64,000 nucleotides of DNA from Phalacrocorax aristotelis (lineage: Eukaryota; Chordata; Aves; Suliformes; Phalacrocoracidae): the NCBI RefSeq assembly GCF_949628215.1, contig NC_134284.1, forward strand, positions 2,170,001 through 2,234,000, written 5' to 3'. Both the position numbers and the translations under genes were made by a program. Below the pieces are notes generated by a model. The model did no database searches. It saw only the letters and a program-made list of their open reading frames with translations, and had not been told where the DNA came from. Positions 50,801 through 64,000 of the stretch are shown in pieces. Each line of letters opens with the position of its first letter. Position 1 is the first letter of the stretch.

Positions 50801-52099
50801 CATTAGCAGGGCAGCCGGCTGTGACTCATGCCTTCTAAATTCAAATCACATGTAGCATAATACCTATAGCAATTACAGTCATCTCCCAAACTGTGTCACA
50901 TTAATTACTCTTGGGAACTGGGAGAAAATTCTGAGAAAGTTGTCTTTGCAGTTTGTTTGATACCATGGTGTAGCCTAGTTGCACAGCATGTAGAGTAGGG
51001 TAAGCTGTCCTGGAGAGAGTCATCCAGGGGATAAATATGTGTGATATCTAGCACATACCTCCCTCCCTCCCCTGAAAAAATAAACCTGATCTTTCCCACT
51101 ATCCAGCCACCTCTACGTTCACTGAAACAAAACTTCTTAGAATATCTGAAATAGGACAACCTGGCAACTCCCAGTAATATTAGAGAAACCAAATAATTTA
51201 ATCTTTAGTGAGGAAAACTTCTTATGGCCTTTTTGAGGCTAAAGGCTTGGTCTACAAAAAGGAACTAGAGCACAAGCACTGCTCTACAGCCTTTCTGCCT
51301 AGGGATGCTTTCACTCAATATTAGCGAAATCCTCTAGGAAATGGCTGTGGGAAATGTGGGCCTTAAGTTCACAGCCTAGCATATTCTTTTATAGCCTTCC
51401 TTTGTTAGCAAGCACCTCAGTGTAACGAACACGTCAGTGGAAATAGTTGCAAGGACCTGAGAACATAGACATCCAGATTACTTTATCTTAGATTTGAATG
51501 GAGTTAGTAGGGGTAGTTTTTTTCGCCTAGTTTTGTAAGGAAATGAGGCGTGTGTGATCATGCTCTATGTCTGTTTGGCTATACCCGTGTAACAGACTGC
51601 TTTCTCCCTCCCCACCTGGTAACTTTAAATCTGTTTTCAGACACATTCAAACACAAATTTGTCAGGGGAGCAGAAATCTTAAGGAAGTTTTAACAAGTTA
51701 CATGAAAATGGGCAGCTGGGTAAAGAAAGATAACCCAAATTACACAGGTGAGGGTGTCAGCTGCCAGATGGCCAGTCAGCTCCTCCGTCCATGCTTATTT
51801 GCAAGCACTCTTAACCAGCCCCAATGTTTGCTTTGTTATTCCCAGACAATATACAGGTGAAGTAAGCAGGGAACTGAGGACATAGAGTGGATAGATGAGG
51901 TTGTCAGTATGAGAAGGAACTGGGGCTGTCAAATGGCATCTCAGAGCACAGAGGGTTGTGTGAGGTAAGAAGATATGCAACATGGCATACAAGTACGAAG
52001 GAACCCAAACTGCTACTTGTTTTTGTAAAAGTTCTGTGTTACAGACAATACTCTAGAATGATAGCAGCAATGCGAGGAAAAAGAATGGAAAAATGGGAT

Positions 52100-52890
52100 T
52101 GAGATCTTGGATGACTGTCTGTCTAATCCAGTCTTCTACAATAAATCAGGCTTAAGTATAGCAGACCATCCCAAAGGGATAGTTGCCCAACCTGTTTTCG
52201 TAAACCGTTTGTTCAACAAAATTCCACAGCTTCCCCATGCAATTTGCTTCCGCCTCTCTACTTGTAGAGGTGCTTTCGTAATATGGTCTTCTTGATTGCA
52301 AATTGCTCTAATTCCTTTTGTCTTTCCTTCAATGAACATAGAGAGATTGGTTACTGTCCCCTTAAAAGCAAGCTTTCATGGATGATAACCTGCTATCATG
52401 ACTCCCCTCAGTCTTCTAGACTAAGCAAACTCAATTTCTCCAATCTCTCTTCATAGGTCATATTTTCTGAACCTCTTCTTCTCCACTTTGGACTTTATCC
52501 AGCTTTTCATTAGCTTTTTGAAAAGCATGGTAACCAAAATGCTTATGCAATGCGATGCTGCAGCTGAAGCCTCAATAAGACTTAGTGAAGAAAAACAATT
52601 ACTGTCTTATATAAAAGAATATTCCTGGTGGCATATGCTGGCATGAAAGTGGTCTACTTTTTCTTTCCTTTAATTTTAGTTTTGCAACAGTGTTGTATCA
52701 ATAATCTGTATTCTGCCTTTAGTTTAGTACAAGCCTCAAGTCCTGTCAATGTTTTTTGTTGTCTTGCCAGTTGTGTTCACATTGCATTTGATTTCTTGTT
52801 CCTAGGTAGAGGACTTGGTCTTCACTGTGTTGAATGTCACTTTAGCTGTTGTGCATATGAGATTGTTTATAGGGTAGAACTCTTTGTATC
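52100..52890 (-). mobile_element. old CR1-type LINE fragment
   Basis: The plus strand reads as the complement of a CR1 3' region: 'tcagtcttctagactaagca', 'ctctcttcataggtcatatt', 'ctccactttggactttatcc', then 'ttttgcaacagtgtt' and 'gtgcatttgatttc'-like phrases in the order expected for CR1/L3-group LINEs. Strongly diverged with indels; no open reverse transcriptase frame remains. Boundaries are approximate. Confidence 0.65.
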
Positions 52891-55800
52891 TGAACATGGG
52901 TTTAGCCAACTTTGCCAAGGTAAGTGAAGGCCAAGAATCTGATATACCTGCACAGAGCAAGCCAGGAAAGCTTATCTTCTGTTTGGAAATTATTATCAGT
53001 ATTACAGCATTTGTTACAGAAGTATTCAAGAATATTCTTTAAATATTTGGAGAGAGTTATATTAACTCAGTTGCAGGGGTGGAAATTAGAGGCATGAAGG
53101 TTTTGACAGTAACATTTTCAAAAACAGCCAGTGCAAGCTTTGTGTTACTGCAAAACAGCTTTAGATGTATCAGCCAAATGTAAGCAATTTGCTTCCTAAG
53201 AATAAGCCTGATTTCCTGCAGTGGTGAAGGCTTCCAAACTTTAAGGCTGTTTGGAAAATTTTGACCAAAGGAACCTATCTGAAAACATCAAGCCAAGGCA
53301 GAAATTGGAACGTAATTTAAGTGTCTGTATCTATGAGTACACACTATCTTATGTCTTGGAAAAAGGTCTGAAGTAAAATATACAGCCTTGCAACTCTGCT
53401 TATTAACTCAGGCACAGCACTAACCAGCAGTGTCTCTGTACCACAGCTGGTGCATGTCTAGCTGGCTCAGTTTATGGCTGGAGTTAACACAAGACAATCT
53501 CCATTGACCATTTAGGCAAACATTGACTCTTTGTTTTCAGTATTATCCTCCGCGGGCAGATGAAGCACTGTACTGCCTCACACTGGCAGCCTAACATTTT
53601 TCACAAGCAGTAAATGTCAAGATTTGAGAATACCAACTGCAATTTTCTCTTAGCAGCTTTTACCTACCCGAAGTTTCCCTCTGCAGATTGGTGCTAAATA
53701 TACTTTTTAAAAAAGCTGATTTGTCAATGCAGAGATACTCCTATAGATTGCTAACTGTTGCATGCATGTGCGCACATCTGTATCCTTGCTCACATTCTCA
53801 GGCATGTACAGATTTAAAAGGCATCACTCTTGATCCAAAGCGCGTATCCTTTTTGAACAATTTTAATTTATCTTTCTGCTTTTCTCTCTCATCACTGAAT
53901 TAACTTATTGAGAAACAACTGTAGGCACTGTGTGAATTCCAGCATACATGTTTTCCTCTTACAGCCCTTTCTATAAACATACTCCATATGCTAAGAGCCC
54001 TAACAAAACCAAATGCTGGCTTTGTGGCTGTGAACAACTTTTTTTGCCATGCTGCAGAGAGAATATTCTTTAACATACAGACGCAAGAAAAACAGAACTG
54101 CTGGAACATATTTCAGAACATGAACAATAGTCACAAGCCAGAGATAAAGTATAGCCTCCAATTCTCTTGCAGAAACATAAGCAAGTAAAGTATGTACTTG
54201 TTGCATTTAATGAAGTATATACCCTCAGGGAGAGATGAACAGAGTATTTCTGCTTTTAGATAAAAATAGGCAAAAAATTAAAATCAGGAAGACATTTAGT
54301 TTCTGGGGTTAATAAATCTGCATGTAGCTTTCCAGTTCATCATATGCTAGAAACCATCCCTGTATTGCTGAATAAATCAGTCTGTGTTGCTTTGTGTTTG
54401 ACAAGAAGTTTGTTTCTGAGCCAGTGATACGCCGTACAAAATAACCCCTCTACGAACAAGTAGGAAGTCATGTTTAATCACAGCTTTCAGGTGGCAGAAA
54501 CTAAAAAGGCAGTGGAATGTGTGATTGGCATGAAAAAGTAGGCATTCTCCTTTGTGCCTTCCTTTTTTCTCTCTTGGAAGATGTTATCTTAGGTCAGGTG
54601 GCCCATGTAGGATGAAGGAGGAAACCCCATAAATCCAAACCCCATTGCCTATGATACAAAAGGCATGTTTGTGGAGGAATTCTCTGAGCAGCTCAGGTCT
54701 CTGAATTTTGGAAGCAAGCAAATAAATATATGAACTTAAACTGGAAACAGGGATTTCTGCACACCTTTTTGCACCCCAACATGCATGACCATAAGGTTGT
54801 GAGAGAGGATTAGCTTTAACGAACTAGAATGTGATAGTAGTCAGATGTTGCTGTACCAGTTATGACCATGATTTTGGGACCCGACCCTGAATGTGCTAGC
54901 TGCTATTGACTATATCACAAGCTGCATGTTTTTCATGCATAGTGGATTGTCAGCAAAACACTCTTTTGTCTTGAATGACATCCTTATTAAGGGGAACAGA
55001 TTGCTAGCCACTTCTTATCCTGATGGAAAGAAACGAGAAGTTTTCTTCATTCAAAAAAGACATTCTGTGTCTTGAACTTCTTCATATATAAACAAGATAC
55101 TGAGTATATTAATAGGTTAAAGAGGACTGTATAACGGAATACATACAACTGAAATGCAGAAAGTATGTATATAAAGGTTATGGGGTTTTTAATTGGCATA
55201 CCACTTGTAACCACAAAAGGGAAATTTTGACAGCATTTATAATGCATGCATTGATACATTTATGGGGGGAATGCTAATTCATGTATGGGAATTCATCTGC
55301 TTTTAGAGCAGGGCTTATTACTTTCTCCCTGTAAACGATACTTTAAGAACACTAGCTTGTAGTTGTTTCATCATGCAAGGGTGTTAGCGACACCAAGAGT
55401 ATATTAATTTATTTCCTTTTCATATTTAAAGTATTTTTATAATTGCAAAACCCCTCTTTAATTACCATTGTTATTTCTACAGTGGGAAGCTCACCCTGTT
55501 TTGGAATGTTGGTTTTGTACTTCATTCTTTGCCATCTCAGCTTGTGTAATTCTGCACAGGCAATTACTAAAATGTAAACTTGTCTAGCAGCAAAATGACC
55601 ACAGAAATTTCCAGTACAGAGTAACTATAGAGTTAAGTAGGAGTTGAAAAATTTGAACTTGAGTGGGAAGAAGGAAGAGAAGGGAACATATATGGGAACA
55701 TTTGGTGGGAGTAAAAAGGATGAAGAGCCTACACATCTGGGCATTGCCATTCACTTGCTTTGCCTGCCATGTGACAAGCCAAATCAGTTTACCGTACCTC

Positions 55801-58800
55801 AGATCACCCACCTCTTCAGTGAGAGCCATAGCACAAACAGTAGGATAGTCATGAAATACATATAGCCTATAAAAGATATAATGCTGTTATGAATTCGAAG
55901 AGTTTGAAAATCTTGTATGTCTGTCAAATAACACATTGCTTTTACAGATTCCACCAGACGTCTATTTACTCATTTCAGTAAAAAGCCAGTGGGAAAAAGA
56001 GGGTAATAAGTTGTATGAGTTCTTTACAAAACTGCATTAAAAAACCAATGCTGTTGGCACAGGAAGGGGTGAGGAGGCTTCAGCTGAGCTGCCTTAACAA
56101 AGTTTAAACCTTGTGCAGGCATCTGGAGTGAGGTTACGAGACATGGCTAAGAACTGGAGGCTCAGGGAGGTTTCTGGAGGGTGGGATAGGTAAAGATGAC
56201 TCTCAGAGAGCAGGACTAGGTAGAAGAGAGCTGTTGGGGTTTCTTTGGGGTTTTTTTTTTTTAGTGTCTATGTAAGCTCTTTTGTGCTTTGAAATGCTTT
56301 ATATGTCCTGCTAAAAAACCTTGCAGAGAAATACTTTTGATTAAGAATTTGACAGTAATGACGGACCTACTGCTTTTTGCATGCTTGGTATTTTTAAGGC
56401 AGAAATTAGTTGCTATCCTTGGTCCAGAATTTACCTGGGTCTTTTTGAGGCTTCTGATTCTGCATTCTCTGCTCAGCATCTTGCCAGGGTCCATTTAAAC
56501 ATTATAACCTAGATCTAACTGCCTGGTTACTAATCGTGCCCCTCCTGAGGTATAGATTTTGGGGTATAGAGAGTTACTAATGAGAACAGGAATAGCAAGC
56601 TGTTTCCAGCAGCCTGGATTCTGATCCTGACTGTCTGAATCATGCTTACCGGTACTCTTTGTTATCATCTCCTCCTTTTGGAGTGTTCATACAGGATGGG
56701 ATGCTTAGAAAATCACAGGGAAAGATACTGGAGTGTTAATCTAGTAAGACCAGAAAGCAGATATGTGTGGGTATAGCGCTCTTTTTTTGCCTGATGACTA
56801 AGTGACAGAATTCACTTTTTTTCCTGTAATTTGTAGTTTGCTTTGGGTTATGTTCTCTTTCCAGGTTTTCAGCAAGAAAAGCATTTGTTCCTCAGAGCTT
56901 AGTTTTTGGCTGGAGATAGAACTCATTGAAAGTCTAGCAAAGAGTATGGCTAGATGTATGATGCGAAACTGTAGTCATTGGTGTGACCAATTTATCTGAA
57001 AAACCTACCACAGGACAGTGAGTGATGCATGGTGGGGTCTGGACTGAGACAGTGTACACCCTACAGTCATAAAATGCTGTAATATTCTCATGAGCATACT
57101 GATCCCTAGGTAAAAAAGATTATCTGCAGCCATATGGTACGGTATTATATAAGTTTATTAGGTAAAGAAATGCACAAGGAAAATGTGGTAATTTTTTTCT
57201 GAAGGGTAAGTTTTGCAACTACTGTCAGATCTATATTGTTGCTCTCTTCAGGCCCATTCGTGCCTACAGTCATAGGCTCTATCTAATTTATTGAACCTAT
57301 GAGCAAATACATGTTTTATCAGGATTTGCTACCAAACTGAATGTATTGCTGAGCTCCCAAGAGGTTTCACATCTAAAATGTTCAGATATATCTCCAGTCA
57401 TAAGAATGCTTAACTAAAATACTGTAGAGGACATTTTACTAAGGATGAAAACAAAGTAAACTCCTTTTGTGTATGGGAGATTCCTTGCAGTGATGAGAGC
57501 TGGCACATGCAATGGTGTTAGGAAAGCAAAAGAAGCATGCACAATATAAAGTATTAAGAATGACTAGGCTTTTCATTTTGTTTATCATTTCAAAGATTAG
57601 CTAATCTCCATACAGAGAGGGGAAAAATAATGAAAAGCCATAGTTGTGTTATCAGATTATTTTGGGAAAAACAACTACTTTATAGTTTCTACCTTTCTGT
57701 GCATGAGTACAAATAAACGCCTGGCCATACAGGTAGTCTGGGAATGGTACAAGTACAATGTGGGCTTATAGGGTGTGCATGGTAGAAATGCACCTTAAGG
57801 ACTGTCTATAGACACAGCATTAATTTAATGAGTACCGTCAGCTAGAGTGTTAAGTGCAGTCTGCTTACTGAAACATTTGGAATCTGCGCTGCTGAGAATG
57901 TGACCTAAAAAAATTGCCTTTAGACTTTTATATAACCTCATCTTGACCTGGCTGCATTTCAGCTGAAGTTTTCAACAGTCAGTAACTTACACTCTTTCAT
58001 GTGAGCAGCAGGGAAGACTTCAGACTGAGGGACAGCAAGTAGAGGAATTAATTTTCTAAAAAAGGGAGGAGGAAAAGGATGGAATGAGGAAAACATGCAT
58101 ACAGAATTGCTGTGAAACTTGGTGACGATGACAGTAAGATTATTCTTACTCTTTGGTTTTACCCTGGGCCCGATAAAACTTTAATCCATTCACATGGGGA
58201 AAGGAAAGTAGATTACTGTAGAAATTATTCGTACAAAAGAACGTACACTAGAACATGCTTTCCTAGGAAAAGAGTTTGGGATCAGCACTCAGGATGTACA
58301 GCATGGGGACAAATATTTGTTTTTGAAAAGAACTCAGAAAGAAATACAAAGTAATCCTCTTGAGATGGGAGGAGTATCACTGACAGCATGAGTGTGTCAT
58401 ATCATATGAAGAGTAGAGTGGTTACTTGTGTGTTGCAATGGCCAGAATAATGAACAGTTGCTATGTTGCTAGAGAACAATACTGGTTATTTTTCATCTGG
58501 TAGTGGTCGTTTTTTTTATTTTTTTTTCCCCTGTCCGGTTTAGAATCTGGTGATATCTCTGATAATTTGTTTGAGGGGTAAATATAGCTGCAAAGAGCAA
58601 GACTTTGCAGTTATCTGAAATCCTTCACAGGTTTTTCTGCTAAAACCCTGAACCAACTCAGCTTTTGGCACAGATTCAATCATTAATTGGGTTTTGTTGC
58701 TGTTATTAAATTGAGCAAGATAGTATTATGCTTTTTGAGGCAAGGTAATTCTTCCAAATAGAAGTCTGTTTTGAAGTTCCATTTGGGTCAGAAGTTGGTA

Positions 58801-60041
58801 TCTGTTCACAGGAGATGGGAACACAGTAAATGAAGGAAGATAGTAAAAGTAAAATTCTTTAAAATGTGTGAAGCATCTTAGACTCACAAAGGGTTTGTGT
58901 AAGTGAAACCTGCTCTGATTTTTTCACCTCTACCTCTTGGTATGAGAAAACTTCAAACGTTGCTCAGTCTTGTTTTTTGATGGTGTTTTGCTGTAGCGTT
59001 GATGGTCTAATGTGAGTTACAGCTTTAATCCAATGACTTGCAAAAGCATGTAGAAACTGAAGGTCAAAATACTTTTTGGAGTTGGAAATTTTGGCTCTGA
59101 AGTCCTTCTAGGTAGTTTTGGCAAATGTTCTCTGTGGTCTAGAGTGCCACGCTTTCTTATGTCTTATTAGTATATCGGGGGTATAAATGATCAGACTTGT
59201 ATACTGTCCCCAAGGAGACCTTTGCCGTGTCTTTTACATCATCTTTGACCTTGCTTAGCTAGGAATAAATGGCCAAATACACACTGACACTCATAATTAT
59301 TTCAAATTATATGATTTATCACTCAACGTGGTAAAGAGAACTGGTCTTTTAATTTTTTCTCCAGTCATGTACTTTTTGATAACCTTGTGATGGGACAGTC
59401 AATGGTCAAAACGCCATCCTTCAATTCAGTCATCATGTTGCCACTGGAAGATCTCCTTGCAGTAAAGGACTCTTCCTAACTGCTGCTCGCTCAGGAATTT
59501 CTTAATGTGTTAACACCAGCAAGTGGTCCTTGTAAGTATCTTCTTTATGTGAATTGACAGGATGTCTTAATCTCTTTTCTAGACTGGATTTTAGAGAAGG
59601 AGCACATGTGACACCGAACAAGCTGAGCGTTTATGCTTTAAGTGTCTGAAAATTACGTGCAGCTTCTGTCATTGGCCAGCAAAGAAACTTGGCTTTTGTC
59701 CCTGTTAAAGGAAGTGATGTATTCTGATGATAGACTCAAAAGAAGTACAACTACGACCTCAGCTAGGTATTTGTTATTTACATTGACAGGGAAGACTGAT
59801 GCAGGTTCTCACACTGGTCAAAATTAGGTTTAAAGGATTAGGATCACAAAATGCCATGCACGAAGTAAAGGTTTTCTTGGTGAGGTGCCAAAGATCTCAT
59901 GGCTGAGATTTCCAGAAAAAGGTGAAATTTGGTCCTGTGGCATTTTGTTCTGTTTTCAATGTATACAGACTTTATGGTGAAATTTCTGGGGCCATAAAGT
60001 TCCTGTATTCCAGAATTCTTCAGGATGTGTGCATTCTCTCT

Positions 60042-60057
60042 CACACACACACACACA
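60042..60057 (+). repeat. (CA)8 dinucleotide repeat
   Basis: Eight perfect CA units. Confidence 0.95.
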
Positions 60058-61819
60058 TAGCCACACCCTCCAGAAGAATCAAAACAGCATGTCACATCAG
60101 TCTGGCAGGATTACGTTCATTAGCTCTTCATTTTTGCTCCTGACCTCTACCCACCCCTTCTCCTTTAATTTTCATTGTGAAGAAACAGCTCTAATAGCAG
60201 GGTTACTCCTGGATTAGTTGAGCGCTTTAGCATATTGTCTATGGCCTTGTTTACCTTGCAAGAATCATTGAGCCTGAGCCGAGTCCCATAGCAGTGTCAC
60301 AGAGCACAATGGCCTGGCATGAGCAGTAGGCAGAAAAGCTCAGGGCTATGAGCCTGGCATAGAGAATGGCAATGGTGAAATGCTGCTGGCAGGTCATTTG
60401 GGCTGGCAAGAGATTGAGAGCTGCTGCCAAAAAACCAGCAGAGACCAATTTCTTCAAAAGATCAGAATGGCCTGCCTGAGGAAACTACTGTGTCCATCTA
60501 TGCTGTGATAGATACTGAGAGTGATCTCAAAGTCTAGTCCAATTGGTTCTGAAGAGCAGAAGAAAATAGCTCTTCAACTTGCACTGTCCAACTGTGGATA
60601 CAGATAACAGGAGAAATTGTCTTCAGCACAACAGAGATCAATGTAAAGCTCTTCACTTAGGCAAACCCCTTCCTGTTCTGCCAGTTCCCAGCTCCTGGGC
60701 CAGGGGGCATCACTGAAAATTTAGATCATGGATAGTATTCACTGTGGAGACCTCAGTATAGAGTGAGGTTTATGTTTTAAGTTCCAATAGCAACTGCTGA
60801 AATATAGATGTCTGTTTGGCACATTTATCCCATTTCTGGTCTGGGCTGCAGTATAAATTTGTCCTTGGGCTGAATCATTGAATCATTGCCTGTACTCATA
60901 GTGTGGTTCTTGATACTTTTTTTTTTTAATTTTTTTCCTTCTCTTTTTTTTCCTTCACTGGGAACTGTGCAAGAGCCTTACAGTTCAGAGCCAGGATCTT
61001 GCATCTTCCCTCCCTAATGTCCTTGAATACTTGCTCTGAGAGTTGTGATTTGTGAGTTAATTTAGATTTTAATGTTTAAATTCACAGCCAACCTCCCCCT
61101 CAAAACAGTCACTTGCAGTCATGACTAAGAGCCTCATATCAGACTATTGTTTTTTGTCTTGGGAAGTGAAAATACCCATTCCTAGCATGGCAGATGGCAA
61201 TTTTTCATTATGCACTGGATTTTCTTTCACTCTTCTCCCTCCAAATGTCATAGAAACCAAACTTATTTCATTTTGTCCCAGTGTGGATTTTTTTCTGAGA
61301 GGCTGTTTGGATTTGACTGTGACCACAGTACTCTTGGCAGGCTTGTAATAGACCTATAAACTCCCCAGTTGTGAGCGGCTGTTGGATGAAAGCGTTAGTT
61401 TAAAGAATAGTTTCAGGGTATTCGTAGAAAATTCTGAAAGTCATCTTACCCAATGGATTTTCACACAGTGGGTTTTGCATCACTGTCACAGTTTCCCCCA
61501 TGATTTCCCCATATAATCCATTTTAGTATGAATCTTATTAACATATCTTTCTTCATAATTGTCTTCAAGGCAAAAATGTGGAAGGATTGCACTTCCAGAA
61601 TGTTTTAAATCCAAATAACATGACCAAATAAAAGTGTGGAAAACAAGGGGGAAAATCAACACTGAGGAACAAAAGGAAGGCTGCTAGCAAGATGAGGCAG
61701 GGGACTGGGCTCTCTCAGAGCTTTTGCTGAGCCCTGCCAGTCCCGACCTGCTCCTCTGGGCTTCTCCAACATGTCTGCTTGTTGATATGCAAGTCTGGAG
61801 GGAGGGTGAGGAGTATTTG

Positions 61820-61925
61820 AAGTATGGAGAGGAATTGATCTAGATTCAAAGCCACTTACAACCAATGGAATTCTCCCACTGGCTTTGATGAACTTTTAAT
61901 CGGGACCCTACCCTACTGCAGGCTC
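61820..61925. repeat. possible ancient amniote interspersed repeat
   Basis: 'ggaattctcccactggcttt' followed by 'aatcgggacccta' resembles the 'actcccattgacttc...ggatcaggccc' type of eroded sauropsid repeat. Low certainty. Confidence 0.3.
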
Positions 61926-64000
61926 CTGTGTGAACCTCCGCTTCTAAACAGAATCGATTACTTTGTTGTAGGCCAGCATGTTGTAGTGAATCACTCATCC
62001 ATTTGTTGCAATGTCTACGGCAGAGCTGTTTGTTCCAGAAATGAGCCTAAATCTTAAATGCCAGATCCAGAGTCAGCCTTTCCTAAAGTTCAGGAGTGTT
62101 CCTGTCTGGTGGCTGCACCAAATCCCTTCCCTTTTGCCATAACCATATCTGTCCCCTCTGCCTCTGGAGGAGCAATGCTATTGACTAGGATGGCCACTGT
62201 GCATATCCCAGGGAAGGCTAACAAACTCAGAAGTCATATTTTAAAAAGTCTTAATTTTGCCCAAGAAAATGAAACTGAAAAACACACTTTACTCCTTCCT
62301 CCCTTGGTCAAAAAATGTAATTATTAACTGCTGTCTCAAATTGATTTTCAATCCTGTGTGAGTGACTTTACCAGGCAGGACTCGGGCGTTTTCAGTTTGC
62401 AGGATAGTTGTTTATTAATTCTTACAGCGTTTGCCTTCTATTTGAGAACAAGCTAAAGCTGGGAGTGTGAGTTTGCTGGGAGATTTAGTGCATCTGGCAG
62501 CTGCAAAATAATGATTCTCAGCCAATGTGTTTATGAAAGAACAAGAAAAAGAAAAAGTTATAAAGTATATATTAATAAACAGTGTGGATTCAGTGTTGTC
62601 CTTTTGTAAGCGGCTACTACAGTATATGGCATCTGTGAACAAACCTTAGACTGGTATTAAACTTTTGCAAAAGATTTGACAGAGCTCACTCTCTTCTTGC
62701 ACTCTTCTGACCTTAGGTGTAGCTGGCTTGCTTCATGTCTTGGTCGTTTGCGATTTCTGTCTGTGAGATCAACATTTTTATCATCAGCAATTAGCTCACA
62801 TATTTTATTTCAGTAAAATCTGCTAATTTTGCTTCTTGGCAAAGTAACAGAAAACTGGCCTCAGAATTTGTGAAGAGCTGGAAGAGATAAAATTCCTGTG
62901 TGACAGGATCAGGGTACATTGTCCCTTTGAGTTAAGTCATTCAGTGGCAGAAATCTAGCCTGGCCCATCTGCACCGACATGTCTCCTGTGCCAATTTTGT
63001 ATGTGGTTACTAAAGTCAAAGCAAAAGCTTGATTTCCAAACAAAACCAAAGAAAACTTTCCACAGACAGTGTCTCGTAAACCTCCAGTGAGCCATCAACA
63101 TCTTCCAGGCACTTCAGTTGGACTCTGAAGGGAACCAGTTCTTTCTGGCTTCAGGAATTTCTCTCTTCCCCACAGCTTCCCTTTCCTTGCTCATCAGTTT
63201 TCACAAAGTCAAACTCACACGTCCCTAAGAAGAGGGGCTGGGAGACAGCATTCGCGCATGATGGTCCATTGGTAGTTTAGTTGCTGAGGTGGTACAGGGA
63301 CAAGAAGCGATGCTATTGATGATAGCATGTGATAGATTTTTTTTCCCATTTGCTTTTCATTTATGCATTGTAGCCAGATGTAGCTAGGACAGATCCCTTG
63401 CAAATCGTCAGTAAATTAGTGTCTACACCAAACACTGGCTGAAGGTTTAAATAATCTAGCACATTGCTCTGAAATGTTTCTTATGTTTTTCTTTCACAGC
63501 TTTTATGGCACTCTTCAGGTTAGATTACTCACTCAGGATATCTTTTGTTTCCCAGTCTATGGTATGTGTCTGCTTAGTTTTAAATATGTACTAAAGCTGA
63601 TCAATCAGATGCCAGTGCACAAGTTAAAGTCCTGAAATGTCCATTCCTTTCTCTCTGTCTGTTGTCACTTTAAGTGGACTGAGGAAGCGTATAGTTTGTT
63701 ACTGCTGTTTCTTGGTGAGACTTTAAAAGCCTAAATGCATTCAGATGTGTTGAGTAAGACTCAGAAAAAATGTTGTCCTGGCAGTATTTTAGATGGAAGC
63801 TATTTTAAAGTTAATTTCCTTTCAGTATCAGGCTCTTTGGCTTGTTAAGGTTAAACGTGTATACCTTGACATACATGAAACGGGATTATTGTATTCCTGC
63901 GGTCTCACTCAGAACTGAAAGGACCATATGCTTCAGCTGTAGCGTTGTGCCCAAGTATTAGCTAGGTACTTTGGTACAGAGAGGATTATTGGGGAATGAT

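Larger units (their letters stand above)
45291..52100. other. THBS1 upstream flank, no gene seen
   Basis: AT-rich flank with short open frames lacking splice or protein support. It contains the CArG box at 45503, a TATC-rich stretch (47500-47545), and short segments at about 46490-46670 and 50660-50800 resembling ancient amniote repeats. Distal control elements are likely but cannot be recognised from one sequence. Confidence 0.5.
52891..64000. other. intergenic, no gene seen
   Basis: AT-rich, with only short unsupported open frames, one CA repeat, T-rich runs near 58508 and 60918, and a short ancient-repeat-like segment near 61820-61925. It is consistent with the gene-poor region upstream of THBS1 in other amniotes. 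Confidence 0.5.

Noticed and set aside
58112-58354. 80-codon plus-strand frame
   Set aside because: Composition and surroundings look like noncoding AT-rich DNA, and nothing is recognisable.

Overview
The window looks like avian nuclear DNA. It carries the complete thrombospondin-1 gene (THBS1) on the minus strand, one clear exon of fibrous sheath interacting protein 1 (FSIP1) on the plus strand, two LTR elements of a style common in birds, and an old CR1 fragment. A tail-to-tail FSIP1/THBS1 arrangement is the known amniote order. The exact species cannot be read from the sequence.

Layout. (1) 1-12055 is presumed FSIP1 intron, AT-rich, with a solo LTR at 6822-7380 flanked by GTCTC duplications and a (CTG)9 run at 8972. 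(2) 12056-12676 is an FSIP1 coding exon. (3) 14337-20862 is a nearly full-length, inactivated endogenous retrovirus of ERV-L-like type (LTR - gag - pro - RT - RNase H - integrase - LTR, no env seen) with CTCAT duplications, in the FSIP1 sense orientation. (4) 20868-28300 is presumed FSIP1 intron and 3' end. A splice-acceptor-led open frame at 27607-27888, in matching phase, is the best candidate for the last FSIP1 exon; a weaker candidate is at 21222. (5) About 28315-44372 is THBS1, read through 22 exons on the minus strand. All 21 coding exons join in phase to give 1177 residues plus stop, with a 3' UTR of about 2.35 kb. (6) 43900-45290 is a CpG-rich promoter region with a TATA-like box, an NF-Y site and, further out, a CArG box. 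(7) 45300-64000 has no supported gene: an AT-rich upstream flank with an old CR1 fragment (about 52100-52890) and short ancient repeats.

THBS1 encodes a secreted, trimeric, calcium-binding matricellular glycoprotein. Its TGF-beta-activating KRFK, CD36-binding CSVTCG motifs, interchain cysteines and RGD are all present. FSIP1 is a cytoskeletal/ciliary protein. The two genes are transcribed towards each other and, if the candidate last exon is right, their mRNA 3' ends lie about 100 bases apart. No wholly new biological system is evident; the most interesting items are the convergent 3' ends, the retrovirus's unusual Gag start and its primer-site/lineage mismatch, and the conserved-looking THBS1 control sites.
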